This document shows, in pieces, positions 52,588-61,291 of a stretch of 64,000 nucleotides of DNA. Each line of letters begins with the position of its first letter. Position 1 is the stretch's first letter. This stretch comes from Arthrobacter alpinus (lineage in GTDB: Bacteria > Actinomycetota > Actinomycetes > Actinomycetales > Micrococcaceae). The stretch covers positions 4,154,001 to 4,218,000 of the forward strand of contig NZ_FNTV01000001.1 of NCBI RefSeq assembly GCF_900105965.1, read 5' to 3'. The position numbers and the translations under genes were made by a program. Below the pieces are notes generated by a model. The model saw only the letters and a list, made by a program, of their open reading frames with translations. It was not told where the DNA came from and searched no databases.

Positions 52588-53364
52588 ATGAGTGCACCCA
52601 CAGGATCCAGCCGCCCCTCCACTACGCCAACAAAAGGGTTTGGTGCTTGGCGAAAAAATGGTGGCATGCATGAGACCGCAGACGCCCGGCTCCTTGAAAC
52701 ACCGCGCAGCAGCGACTTCACCCACACCGATCCGTGGCGGGTGATGCGCATCCAAAGCGAGTTCGTTCAGGGTTTCCAAGCACTCGCCGAGATCGGCCCG
52801 GCCATCAGCGTCTTTGGCTCTGCCCGAACCAAGCCGGATTCCCCGTACTACGCCACCGGCATGGAAGTGGGCCGGCGTCTGGTGGAAGCCGGTGTTGCCG
52901 TCATTACCGGCGGCGGCCCAGGTTCCATGGAGGCTGCCAACCGCGGCGCTGCGGAGGCCGGGGGGCTGTCCATTGGCTTGGGTATTGAGCTTCCCTTTGA
53001 ACAGGGCATGAACGAATGGGTTGGCCTGGGGGTCGACTTCCGCTACTTCTTCGCCCGCAAGACCATGTTCGTCAAGTACGCCCAGGGCTTCGTGGTGCTG
53101 CCAGGCGGCCTTGGCACCCTCGATGAAATGTTTGAGGCCATGGTCCTGGTGCAGACAAGCAAGGTGGTCCAGTTCCCCATAGTCCTGGTCGACAGGACCT
53201 TCTGGGGCCCGCTGATCGACTGGATCCGCGACGTCATGGTTGCCCAGGGGCTTGTCTCGCCCGGGGACATGAACATCATCTCCCTCGCGGACACGGCCGA
53301 AGAAGCCGTGGAACTGGTCATGGCAGGCAAGGCAGGGGACAGGGTTGCCGCGCAGGAAGGCTAG
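52588..53364 (+). CDS. LOG-family (TIGR00730-type) Rossmann-fold protein
   Basis: A 258-residue protein with the LOG motifs P-G-G-x-G-T-x-x-E (V-V-L-P-G-G-L-G-T-L-D-E near 163-174) and the nucleotide pocket I-T-G-G-G-P-G-S-M-E-A-A-N-R-G near 109-123. F-F-A-R-K-T-M-F is also typical. LOG proteins hydrolyse cytokinin-type ribonucleotides; in bacteria the substrate is often unclear. The ATG at M-S-A-P is preferred (GGTGG upstream). Confidence 0.85.
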   Translation: MSAPTGSSRPSTTPTKGFGAWRKNGGMHETADARLLETPRSSDFTHTDPWRVMRIQSEFVQGFQALAEIGPAISVFGSARTKPDSPYYATGMEVGRRLVEAGVAVITGGGPGSMEAANRGAAEAGGLSIGLGIELPFEQGMNEWVGLGVDFRYFFARKTMFVKYAQGFVVLPGGLGTLDEMFEAMVLVQTSKVVQFPIVLVDRTFWGPLIDWIRDVMVAQGLVSPGDMNIISLADTAEEAVELVMAGKAGDRVAAQEG

Positions 53365-53409
53365 CTGGCAGATCGCACCAAGCCGTTGCGCATCTGGCAA
53401 CATGTACCT

Positions 53410-53748
53410 GTGACCTATTTCCTGATTTTTCTGGCCGTGATGGTGGCGGCCGCGGCCGCGCTCTACGTTGTGGGGCTGAATAAGTCTGCGGCGGATGCCC
53501 CCATTTACGAGGACGCCCTGGCCGCGCCCGTGGCGAACCTGCCACCCGTTCTTCTGCCCGGCACGCCCATGCCGGCGGACGTGGACCGGCTGCGCTTTTC
53601 GTTGGGCCTGCGAGGTTACCGCATGGATCAAGTGGACGAGGTTCTAGACCGCCTGCGGGATGAACTGGCAGGCAAGAACCTGCGTATCGCGGAGCTGGAA
53701 GCCTTGGTGGCTGGCACACACGACGCCGGAGACTCCAATGAGCGCTGA
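53410..53748 (+). CDS. DivIVA-domain membrane protein
   Basis: A 112-residue protein with one N-terminal transmembrane helix (about 3-22) and a short C-terminal DivIVA-like region: V-D-R-L-R-F-S-L-G-L-R-G-Y-R-M-D-Q-V-D-E-V-L-D-R-L (near 57-80), then a short coiled coil. The GTG start is chosen because it opens directly into the membrane helix. It overlaps tag by 11 bases. A polar or division-related role is possible but unproven. Confidence 0.7.
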   Translation: MTYFLIFLAVMVAAAAALYVVGLNKSAADAPIYEDALAAPVANLPPVLLPGTPMPADVDRLRFSLGLRGYRMDQVDEVLDRLRDELAGKNLRIAELEALVAGTHDAGDSNER

Positions 53749-54307
53749 CGGCAAGATCCGCTGCGCCTGGCCCGGCCTTGAAAACGATGAGCTGTACCAG
53801 CGCTATCACGACACCGAATGGGGTCGGCCGGTAACGGGCGAGGCCGAACTCTTTGAGCGGCTGAGCCTGGAAGCTTTCCAGTCGGGGCTGAGCTGGATCA
53901 CCATCTTGCGCAAGCGCGAGTCGTTTAGAGCAGCTTTTTCCAACTTTGACCCTGAGAAAGTGGCAGAGTTTGGTCCCGAGGACTTTGAGCGTCTCATGAA
54001 CGATGCCTCGATTGTGCGCAATCGTTTGAAGATCAATGCCACGATCGGCAACGCACGGGCGCTCCTGGCTCTCCCGGACGGCATCACCTTGGGTTCGTTG
54101 ATTGCCCAGCACACGCCTGCAGCCAGGGCTGCCGGTGAACCCGCACCAGCCCATACACCCGAATCCAAGGCATTGGCGAAGGCCTTGAAGAAGCTCGGCT
54201 TCGCATTCGTGGGGCCAACCACCGCCTACGCCATGATGCAGGCCATCGGTGTGGTTAACGATCACCAGCACGATTGTTGGCTGGCTGGCGGCACGGAACC
54301 ACGTTGA
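53738..54307 (+). CDS. tag: DNA-3-methyladenine glycosylase I
   Basis: A 189-residue base-excision glycosylase removing 3-methyladenine. R-C-A-W-P near 8-12 replaces the usual R-C-x-W, Y-H-D-x-E-W-G near 23-29, L-E-A-F-Q-S-G-L-S-W near 45-54, and the C-terminal zinc-snap H-D-C-W-L near 178-182 is present. The start overlaps the DivIVA-domain gene end. Confidence 0.92.
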   Translation: MSADGKIRCAWPGLENDELYQRYHDTEWGRPVTGEAELFERLSLEAFQSGLSWITILRKRESFRAAFSNFDPEKVAEFGPEDFERLMNDASIVRNRLKINATIGNARALLALPDGITLGSLIAQHTPAARAAGEPAPAHTPESKALAKALKKLGFAFVGPTTAYAMMQAIGVVNDHQHDCWLAGGTEPR

Positions 54308-54470
54308 GGTTAGGCGGCGAAACGACGGGGCACGCCAAGACGGCCGGAACCACCATCAATGATGAGCTGTATTCTTCGCTGCGCCGTTTGCTGGCCCCCT
54401 GCGCCGCGCGCCGTGGTGGCTCAAGGTAACCCTGCTGTACCTGGCCGCAAGGCTTGTCAGTTATGCCATC

Positions 54471-55553
54471 TTGCTGGGTGCCGCATGGCACGCCGAGGAG
54501 TCGCCCTGGGGTGGACGGCAGCCGGACTACCTCACCTTCATCGACCGCTGGGACGCCGGCTGGTACGAGAGAATTTTCGACGGCGGATACCCCACCACCA
54601 TTCCGCGGAACGAAAACGGCACCGCCCAACCCAACCAGTGGGCCTTCTACCCGGTCTTCCCCTTGCTGGCTCGCGGGCTGAGTGCCATCACGGGGCTCGG
54701 ATGGCCGGCCGCCGGTGCCATCGTTGCCACGGCGGCCGGGCTGGGCGCCGCCTTGATGATTTATGTCCTGTTCAAGAACTTTGCCTCACCCGGCACGGCG
54801 TTGTGGGGTGTGGCGTTTTTCGCCATGTTCCCCATCTCGCCGGTACTGCAGGTGCCATACGCCGAATCGCTTGGCGTGTTCTTCCTCGCGGCAGCCCTGC
54901 ACTTCCTCATCCGGGGCAACTACTGGGCGTCGTTGCCCATGGTGGTGCTGCTGTGCCTTTCGCGGCCGGCAGGGGTGCCGTTTGCCGCCGTTGTACTTCT
55001 CCACCTGCTGCTGCGCTGGCAAAAGCGGCAGCCATTTCCTGCTCGGGACGTGGTGGCGGGCACGGTTCTATTGCTTGCCAGCGGCGTCATGGCGTTCGCC
55101 TGGATGCTGATTGCGTGGTGGGTGACCGGGGAACGCACGGCCTATACGGACACCGAAACCGCTTGGCGCGGCTCCGAGCTGGTGCTGTTCAAGCCCTGGT
55201 TTGACGCCGGCGTTGACCTGGTGGGGCCACTGTGGGGGCCCGTGTTGCCGGTGCTGTTCGTTGGGCTGGCGGCGCTGTACCTGAATTCGAGGGCTGTTCG
55301 GCTCATTGGCCTTGAGCTGCGGATTTGGTGTGCCATGTACATGCTGTATTTACTGGCCGTCCTGCATCCGCAATCGAGTACTTTCCGGATGCTGCTGCCA
55401 CTGTTTCCCCTGGCGCTGGCGGCCGCCTTCATCTCACGTTCACGGGCCTACCGTTGGAGCGTGTTGGTAATGTTCACGCTCCTGCAGGTTGTGTGGGTTG
55501 TGTGGCTATGGCAATTTTCGGCAATCAGCACGGGGCAGGCCTGGCCGCCCTGA
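54471..55553 (+). CDS. PIG-V-like membrane mannosyltransferase, N-terminus uncertain
   Basis: A polytopic membrane protein (at least 360 residues, about 8-9 transmembrane segments) with D-R-W-D-A-G-W-Y near 25-32, F-Y-P-V-F-P-L near 57-63 and L-H-P-Q-S-S-T-F-R-M-L-L-P-L-F-P near 306-321. These resemble bacterial GPI-mannosyltransferase-2 (PIG-V) homologues. Only a TTG start without ribosome binding site fits the annotated frame, yet the frame stays open to 54366 and encodes a further plausible transmembrane helix upstream. Either an unusual start or a frameshift near 54363 is likely. Confidence 0.7.
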   Translation: MLGAAWHAEESPWGGRQPDYLTFIDRWDAGWYERIFDGGYPTTIPRNENGTAQPNQWAFYPVFPLLARGLSAITGLGWPAAGAIVATAAGLGAALMIYVLFKNFASPGTALWGVAFFAMFPISPVLQVPYAESLGVFFLAAALHFLIRGNYWASLPMVVLLCLSRPAGVPFAAVVLLHLLLRWQKRQPFPARDVVAGTVLLLASGVMAFAWMLIAWWVTGERTAYTDTETAWRGSELVLFKPWFDAGVDLVGPLWGPVLPVLFVGLAALYLNSRAVRLIGLELRIWCAMYMLYLLAVLHPQSSTFRMLLPLFPLALAAAFISRSRAYRWSVLVMFTLLQVVWVVWLWQFSAISTGQAWPP

Positions 55554-55744
55554 CGGAGGGACCGAGGTTACCAATGAGTAAGAAGATGACAAAAAACGTG
55601 CTCAAGTGACCCCTCGCAGAGCGCGCCGATTAGCACCCGGGCCCTCACATACGGAATAATGGGCTGTGAGCAAGACAACATCAAACGCCTCGTTGGGTAA
55701 AACTCAGGCGCGGCGTGAATGCACTACGAAAAGGGGAACTCCTG

Positions 55745-55912
55745 ATGGCGGCCATGAAACCAAGGACCGGCGACGGTCCAATGGAAGTGACTAAAGAAGG
55801 TCGGAGCCTGATCCTGCGGCTTCCGCTCGAAGGCGGCGGACGGCTCGTGGTTGAGATGAATGCGGATGAAGCAGCCAACCTCAAGGAGTGCTTGGTAGGC
55901 GTGACCGAATAA
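55745..55912 (+). CDS. DUF3117 family protein
   Basis: A 55-residue protein of the conserved actinobacterial DUF3117 family (A-A-M-K-P-R-T-G-D-G-P-x-E-V-T-K-E-G-R). GGGGA lies 7 bases before the ATG; an upstream ATG would add ten residues. Function is unknown. A strong bidirectional hairpin follows. Confidence 0.9.
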   Translation: MAAMKPRTGDGPMEVTKEGRSLILRLPLEGGGRLVVEMNADEAANLKECLVGVTE

Positions 55913-55934
55913 GGTCCGCACCATAGCCTTAAAC

Positions 55935-55976
55935 AAGGAACCGGCGGGACAGCACAAGCTGTCCCGCCGGTTCCTT
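55935..55976. terminator. Hairpin between DUF3117 and the O-methyltransferase
   Basis: A perfect 19-bp stem (AAGGAACCGGCGGGACAGC) with a 4-base loop between convergent genes; TTTATG follows on the plus side. Confidence 0.9.
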
Positions 55977-55995
55977 TATGTTTTGCGCTGCTCGT

Positions 55996-56637
55996 CTAAC
56001 GCTTGACTGCCAGCAGCAGGCCGTCGCCGGTGGGCAGCATCGCACTGACCATCGACTCGTGCTCGCGGATCATCTTCCCCACCCGGCGCAGCACCACGGT
56101 GCTGGTTTCACGGATGGCCGGATCTGAAACACGGTCCTTGTCCAAGGCGTCATTGACGATCAAGAGTCCGCCGGACTTCAGCAACCGCATGCCCTGCTCA
56201 ACATAGTCAGGGAAGCTGGGCTTGTCTGCGTCGATGAATACCAGATCGTAGGCTTCGTCTGTCAGGCGCGGCAGAACGTCCTGTCCGCGCCCGGAAATGG
56301 TGCGGGTGCGGTTGGCGGGGGAGCCGGATTCGGCAAACGCCTCGCGCGCGGCCTTGAGGTGATCCACATCGGGATCAATAGTGGTCAGCACAGCCTTGGG
56401 GCTGAGCCCGCGCAGCAGGGCCACGCCCGATACGCCTGCGCCGGTGCCAACTTCGACGGCGGTCTGAGCCTTGGACGTCGCGGCAAGGACCGTCAATGCC
56501 GCCGCGACCCCCGGGCTTACGGCGAAAAGGCCCAGCTCGTGTGAGCGTTCGCGGGCGCGTCGCAGGACACTATCTTCCACGGGCAGGCCCTCTGCATAGG
56601 ACCAGCTGGTGGATTTATCGGCACTCATGGGTGGCAT
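55996..56637 (-). CDS. SAM-dependent O-methyltransferase
   Basis: A 213-residue class I methyltransferase of the COMT/CCoAMT type: V-E-V-G-T-G-A-G-V-S near 61-70, T-I-D-P-D near 87-91, and the metal/substrate region F-I-D-A-D-K near 134-139. An ATG at residue 4 is an alternative start. Similar genes next to sigE are common in actinobacteria (M. tuberculosis Rv1220c). The substrate is unknown. Confidence 0.88.
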   Translation of the reverse strand: MPPMSADKSTSWSYAEGLPVEDSVLRRARERSHELGLFAVSPGVAAALTVLAATSKAQTAVEVGTGAGVSGVALLRGLSPKAVLTTIDPDVDHLKAAREAFAESGSPANRTRTISGRGQDVLPRLTDEAYDLVFIDADKPSFPDYVEQGMRLLKSGGLLIVNDALDKDRVSDPAIRETSTVVLRRVGKMIREHESMVSAMLPTGDGLLLAVKR

Positions 56638-56820
56638 TTCCTAAACTGTTGCGGTGACTAGCTCTAGCCTACTGCCTGCACACTGGGGGAACCTGCCGTA
56701 ACCGTTCAGCAAAATGTCAGCTTTGTTTGGCAGACTGTGGGAACAATGGGGAAGCGTTCTACCGTTATTTCCCGTCACCGGATGTCCCGTCACCGGGAAA
56801 AGTGGAAGCGAGGTGCAGCG

Positions 56821-57504
56821 ATGAACTCAGCCGTCAGCTCCGCGTTTCGTCCTGCAGAAGTACCCCAGAGCCAGGCCGCCACTGCCGCAGAGTGGGTCAC
56901 GCCGTCGTGGGATGAGGTTGTCACCAACCACTCGGCCAAGGTTTTTCGCCTCGCTTTCCGCCTGACAGGCAATAGGTACGACGCCGAGGACCTCACCCAA
57001 GAAGTGTTTGTGCGCGTCTTCAAGTCCCTCGCCAACTTCAAGCCAGGCACACTCGATGGCTGGTTGCACCGGATCACCACAAATCTCTTCCTTGACCAGG
57101 CGCGCCGCAAGCAGCGGATCCGCTTCGACGCACTCTCCGAGGATGCCGCAGCACGCCTTGCTGGCAATGACCCGGGCCCTGAACGCACCTTTGAATTCAA
57201 CAACCTGGACAGGGATATCGCCGCCGCATTGGAAGCACTGCCGCCGGATTTTCGGGCCGCAGTGGTGTTGTGTGACATGGAGGGCCTCTCCTATGACGAG
57301 GTGGCCCATGCCCTGAACATCAAGCTCGGAACCGTCCGCTCCCGGATCCACCGCGGGCGGGCCATGTTGCGCGAATCCTTGGCAGACAGGGCGCCGGGGC
57401 GGGATCTTGGGCAGTCCTCAGGCAAAGGCTCTGGTGGCACAAAACAGCTGCGCCCTGCGCGAAAGCCCTTGCTGTCACTGCCACGGATTGCCGGCGCACG
57501 TTAG
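56821..57504 (+). CDS. sigE: ECF RNA polymerase sigma factor SigE
   Basis: A 227-residue ECF sigma factor: sigma-2 [23 protein letters not shown] about 41-63, sigma-4 [23 protein letters not shown] about 140-162. The ATG with GAGGTG five bases upstream is used; in-frame GTG and ATG starts up to 84 bases earlier could add residues, as multi-start sigE genes do. No anti-sigma gene follows; tatB does. Confidence 0.88.
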   Translation: MNSAVSSAFRPAEVPQSQAATAAEWVTPSWDEVVTNHSAKVFRLAFRLTGNRYDAEDLTQEVFVRVFKSLANFKPGTLDGWLHRITTNLFLDQARRKQRIRFDALSEDAAARLAGNDPGPERTFEFNNLDRDIAAALEALPPDFRAAVVLCDMEGLSYDEVAHALNIKLGTVRSRIHRGRAMLRESLADRAPGRDLGQSSGKGSGGTKQLRPARKPLLSLPRIAGAR

Positions 57505-57633
57505 ACTTTTGGCTCTGGCAGCAAGCGGTCTCGCAATGGCCAGGTACGCGTATCCAAGTCAATAAGCTAAATACTTTCGAGCGTTACCGCTAGGAATCGT
57601 TGCTTTTAGTGTTGAGAGGGTAATCTTCCTAAC

Positions 57634-58074
57634 GTGTTTGGTATCAATACCCCTGAGCTGATCCTGATTGTCGTCCTGGCAGTTTTGGTCATTGGCCCCA
57701 CCCGGCTCCCAGGCTACCTGGAGCAGCTGAAGAACCTCATCCGCGAGGTGCGCAAGATGGCTTCCGGCGCGCGCGAAACCATCAAGGAAGAGGCCGGGGT
57801 TGATATTGATGACATCGATTGGAAGAAGTACGATCCCCGCCAGTACGACCCCCGCCGCATCATTCGCGAGGCTCTACTGGACGATGAGGACGTAGAAAAG
57901 CTCAACTCCCTCAAGATGGCGCCGACCGCAGCCATCGCGTCCATGATGGGCAAGGACGAGCTCAAATCCAAGGACAACTCCGAAGCACTTGCCGGATCCG
58001 CAGTTCCTGCAGCTCCCGAGATTGAACGACTGGCAGAGGGCCAGCGAGCCCCCTTCGACGCAGAAGCCACCTGA
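57634..58074 (+). CDS. tatB: Twin-arginine translocase subunit TatB
   Basis: A 146-residue TatB: short membrane anchor (I-N-T-P-E-L-I-L-I-V-V-L-A-V-L-V-I-G-P about 4-22) followed by an amphipathic helix and acidic tail. TatB helps recognise twin-arginine signals. GTG start. In this clade tatB often sits with sigE and mrp, as here. Confidence 0.88.
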   Translation: MFGINTPELILIVVLAVLVIGPTRLPGYLEQLKNLIREVRKMASGARETIKEEAGVDIDDIDWKKYDPRQYDPRRIIREALLDDEDVEKLNSLKMAPTAAIASMMGKDELKSKDNSEALAGSAVPAAPEIERLAEGQRAPFDAEAT

Positions 58075-58091
58075 CCCTTTCCCAAATTCAT

Positions 58092-58122
58092 GAACGCCGC
58101 ATCACTGGTTGATGCGGCGTTC
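58092..58122. terminator. Hairpin between tatB and mrp
   Basis: A 13-bp stem (GAACGCCGCATCA) with a 5-base loop, followed by GCGTTT, between convergent genes. Confidence 0.75.
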
Positions 58123-58168
58123 GCGTTTAATGGCTCGTACGTGATGCGGCGGTTGATGATGGGGTCTG

Positions 58169-59290
58169 CTAACGGGGGGTGACGCCCAGCTTCATGCCAG
58201 CCAGGCCTCGCGGACGCACCGCGAGTTTGCTGGCAATTTTGATCAGCGCCTGTGCAGCCGGCGATTCCGGGGCGGAAAGCACAATGGGAAGCCCTGAGTC
58301 TCCGCCCTCCCGCAAAGCCATATCCAAGGGAATCTGACCCAGCAATTTCACCTCGGAGTTCATCGTCTGGCTCAACCGCTTGGAGAGAATCTCTCCGCCG
58401 CCGGAGCCAAAAACCTCCATGGTGCTGCCGTCGGGAAGAGTCAAAAAGGACATGTTCTCGATGACTCCAGCCACCTTCTGTCCCGTCTGCACGGCAATCG
58501 CGCCCGCACGTTCGGCCACATCGGCCGCAGCCGCCTGAGGAGTTGTCACCACCAGGATCTCGGCCTTGGGCAGCAACTGCGCCACCGATATGGCGATGTC
58601 GCCCGTGCCAGGAGGCAGATCCAGAAGCAGGATATCAAGATCGCCAAAGTACACGTCGCCCAAGAACTGTTCCAGAGCACGGTGCAGCATGGGGCCGCGC
58701 CAAGCAACGGGCTGGTTCCCGGCCACGAACATGCCAATGGAAATGACCTTCACGTCATGTGCCACGGGCGGCAGGATCATTTCATCCACGCGGGTGGGCG
58801 TCTGGGTGATGCCCATGAGTCCGGGGACCGAGAAACCGTGAATATCGGCGTCCACAATGCCCACGCGCAACCCCTTGGCCGCCAAGGCACAAGCGAGGTT
58901 GACAGTCACACTGGATTTCCCCACCCCGCCCTTGCCGCTGGCCACGGCGTAAACACGGGTCAGGGAGTCCACGTCATTGAACGGGATCCCACGTTCGGCC
59001 GCTGTGCCCTTGAGTTGTTCCTTCAGCTGGGCGCGTTGCTCGGCCGTCATCACGGTGAGTTCAACGGTGACGGAGGCGACGCCGTCCAGCTTTGACAGCG
59101 CGTCGGTGGCGTCCCTCGTGATGGTCTCGTGCATGGGGCAGCCGGCAATGGTGAGCCGAACGACGGCGGTGACCTTGCCGTCGTCGTCCATCTCCACCGA
59201 GGCCACCATCCCCAACTCCGTGATGGGCTTGCGCAACTCTGGGTCGATGACCGTGGCGAGGGCGGCGAGCAGTACGGATTGGTCGATCAT
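58169..59290 (-). CDS. mrp: Mrp/ApbC-type iron-sulfur carrier ATPase
   Basis: A 373-residue protein: N-terminal DUF59/MIP18-like domain (about 1-80, D-P-E-L-R-K-P and C at A-G-C-P-M-H), then a MinD/Mrp P-loop domain (G-K-G-G-V-G-K-S-S near 119-127) and D-A-D-I-H-G. Mrp proteins transfer Fe-S clusters. The late C-x-x-C of other Mrp proteins is not evident. Confidence 0.9.
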   Translation of the reverse strand: MIDQSVLLAALATVIDPELRKPITELGMVASVEMDDDGKVTAVVRLTIAGCPMHETITRDATDALSKLDGVASVTVELTVMTAEQRAQLKEQLKGTAAERGIPFNDVDSLTRVYAVASGKGGVGKSSVTVNLACALAAKGLRVGIVDADIHGFSVPGLMGITQTPTRVDEMILPPVAHDVKVISIGMFVAGNQPVAWRGPMLHRALEQFLGDVYFGDLDILLLDLPPGTGDIAISVAQLLPKAEILVVTTPQAAAADVAERAGAIAVQTGQKVAGVIENMSFLTLPDGSTMEVFGSGGGEILSKRLSQTMNSEVKLLGQIPLDMALREGGDSGLPIVLSAPESPAAQALIKIASKLAVRPRGLAGMKLGVTPR

Positions 59291-59302
59291 GGGGTGCAGG
59301 CC

Positions 59303-59902
59303 TTAGGAGTTGGTGGGGCGCTTGTTATTGCCGTTTTTGGCGGAGACGGACTTCATGGACGAGGTGCCAGGATGACGGTGATTGTCCCGGCCGTCCCGGG
59401 CATCATCCTCGTCCTGGTGCGCAATAAGCTCCTCGAGGAGGCTGCGCAGCTCGGACCGGACAAAGTCACGCGTGGCTACCTCTCGCAGTGAGATGCGCAG
59501 GGCGGCCACCTCACGCGTCAGGTATTCGGTATCGGCAAGGTTGCGTTCGTTGCGGGAACGGTCCTGCTCAATCTGGACGCGGTCACGGTCATCCTGACGG
59601 TTCTGGGCAAGCAGAATCAGCGGTGCCGCATAGGAAGCCTGAGTGGAGAAAAACAGGTTCAGGAGGATGAACGGATAGGGATCCCACCTCAGGCCAAAGA
59701 GACCAATCACGTTGATCGCAATCCACACCACCACAAAGATGGTCATGTACAGCAGGAAGTTTGCCGTGCCCATGTAGCGGGCAAAACGTTCGGCGAAACG
59801 GCCAAAGAAGTCTGGATCGCTGGTCAGGCTCGGCAGCAGCCGGGACTTCAGCTCCATGGGTGTGTCAAGGCCAGCGCCCTTGGTGTGATGCCGCTCAGCC
59901 AA
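59303..59902 (-). CDS. DUF1003 membrane protein
   Basis: A 199-residue protein with the DUF1003 core: two transmembrane helices (about 48-68 and 77-98), F-F-S-T-Q-A-S-Y-A-A-P, then R-D-R-V-Q-I-E-Q-D-R-x-x-N-E-R coiled coil. The TTG start is strongly supported by AGGAGG five bases upstream. It overlaps the MgtE-N protein end by 8 bases, implying joint translation and a shared envelope or metal role. Confidence 0.85.
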   Translation of the reverse strand: MAERHHTKGAGLDTPMELKSRLLPSLTSDPDFFGRFAERFARYMGTANFLLYMTIFVVVWIAINVIGLFGLRWDPYPFILLNLFFSTQASYAAPLILLAQNRQDDRDRVQIEQDRSRNERNLADTEYLTREVAALRISLREVATRDFVRSELRSLLEELIAHQDEDDARDGRDNHRHPGTSSMKSVSAKNGNNKRPTNS

Positions 59903-61178
59903 TGCGTCCTCCTAGCTTCCTGAAGGGTGCGCCATCTTCATGGGTGCGCCAGTCGTCAGGCAAAAGATGATCCAACAGGTCATCGACGGTGACCGCACCA
60001 ACCAGCCGGCCCTCCTTGTTGACCACGGGAAGTGAGTTCAAGTTGTAGGAGGCCATGATGTGGCTGACGGTACTGATGTCATCCTGGTCGGAGGCCGGCT
60101 CCAGGTTTCTGTCCACGATCGTGCCCAGTTGTTCCGGAGGTGCGCTGCGAAGCAGCTGCTGGATATGCACAACACCTAGAAAACGGCCAGTGGGCGTTTC
60201 CAGAGGCGGGCGGCAAATGAAAATAGCGGAGGCCAATGCGGGGGAGAGATCTTCGCTGCGAACATGGGCCAGTGCCTCGGCCACGGTGGCCTCCGGCGGC
60301 AGGATCACCGGAACTGGCGTCATGAGCGCACCGGCCGTGCCTTCCTCGTATTGCAGAAGACGCCGGACGTCCTTGGCCTCGTCGGGTTCCATGAGCAGCA
60401 GGAGCTCCTCGGCCTTGGCCTGGGGGAGATCGGCCAGGAGGTCGGCGGCGTCGTCGGGATCCATTTCTTCCAAGACGTCGGCGGCGCGTTCATTGTCCAG
60501 TGCTGTCAGCAGCGTGACCTGGTCGTCCTCCGGGAGCTCGGACATGATGTCTGCCAGGCGCTCATCCTGGAGTTCACTGGCTACCTCAACCCGCCGTTTA
60601 TCGCTCATTTCCTGCAGCGCGTCAGCAAAGTCGGCTGCCTTGAGGTCCTCATGGGTAGCGACAAAGTGTGTGGCGCTTTGCGGCTCGGCTGCGGAGTCGG
60701 TGTGGGCCTCGGACCAGTCGATCAGCATGGTGTGTCCGCGGCGCAGACCGCGCAGCCGGGAGGTGGAGGAACCGCGACGGACAAAAAGCTTGGTGATCAG
60801 CCAGTCGCCGTTGCGCTGTTGATCCATGGCGATGTCTTCGATAACAGCGACACTGCCGTCGTCGACAAGTGTGACCTTGCGGTCAAAGATGCCGCCGACC
60901 ACCAATTGCTCGGCCCCGCGCTGTTCGAATCGTCTCAGGTTAACCAAACCCGTACATATGATTTGCGATTGGTCCATGGAGGTCAAGCGGGTCATGGGGA
61001 CAAACACGCGCTTCTTACCGGGGACTTCCACCACAATGCCGACGGCGTGGGGTGCGGTGTTCTGTGCCCGGCCCAGCACTACGACGTCGCGCAACTTGCC
61101 GAGCCGGTCGCCGATGGGGTCAAAGACGTCAAGGCCCAGTAGTCGGGCGACAAAAATGCGCGTTGGTTGAGTGCTCAC
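59895..61178 (-). CDS. MgtE N-terminal/CBS-domain protein without channel
   Basis: A 427-residue cytosolic protein. N-terminal PRC-barrel-like part about 1-170, MgtE N-domain with repeated E-E-M/L-P-x-D-D-x-x-x-L-L about 190-280 (D-P-D-D-A-A-D-L-L), then two CBS motifs about 285-410. The transmembrane magnesium channel of MgtE is absent. The N-domain usually gates magnesium entry; here it may act as a metal sensor for another protein, such as the adjacent DUF1003 protein. Confidence 0.85.
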   Translation of the reverse strand: MSTQPTRIFVARLLGLDVFDPIGDRLGKLRDVVVLGRAQNTAPHAVGIVVEVPGKKRVFVPMTRLTSMDQSQIICTGLVNLRRFEQRGAEQLVVGGIFDRKVTLVDDGSVAVIEDIAMDQQRNGDWLITKLFVRRGSSTSRLRGLRRGHTMLIDWSEAHTDSAAEPQSATHFVATHEDLKAADFADALQEMSDKRRVEVASELQDERLADIMSELPEDDQVTLLTALDNERAADVLEEMDPDDAADLLADLPQAKAEELLLLMEPDEAKDVRRLLQYEEGTAGALMTPVPVILPPEATVAEALAHVRSEDLSPALASAIFICRPPLETPTGRFLGVVHIQQLLRSAPPEQLGTIVDRNLEPASDQDDISTVSHIMASYNLNSLPVVNKEGRLVGAVTVDDLLDHLLPDDWRTHEDGAPFRKLGGRIG

Positions 61179-61291
61179 AGATACAGGCTACTTCCCCTCT
61201 CTGGCAATAGCCCAAACCTTGACGCACTGTGATTGTTTCACTCCCAGCGATACTCCAGCCAACGTGCAGGAACATGGTGAACAATGGGGGT

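Noticed and set aside
52414..53631. 405-codon minus-strand frame over the LOG-family gene
   Set aside because: Antisense to a well-supported protein; no motif and no ribosome binding site.
56700..56736. GGAACC/CGTT as an ECF promoter before sigE
   Set aside because: The spacing between the two parts is only about 10 bases, too short for ECF promoters.
60264..61142. Plus-strand frame of 292 codons opposite the MgtE-N gene
   Set aside because: Shadow frame; the minus-strand MgtE/CBS motifs are unambiguous.
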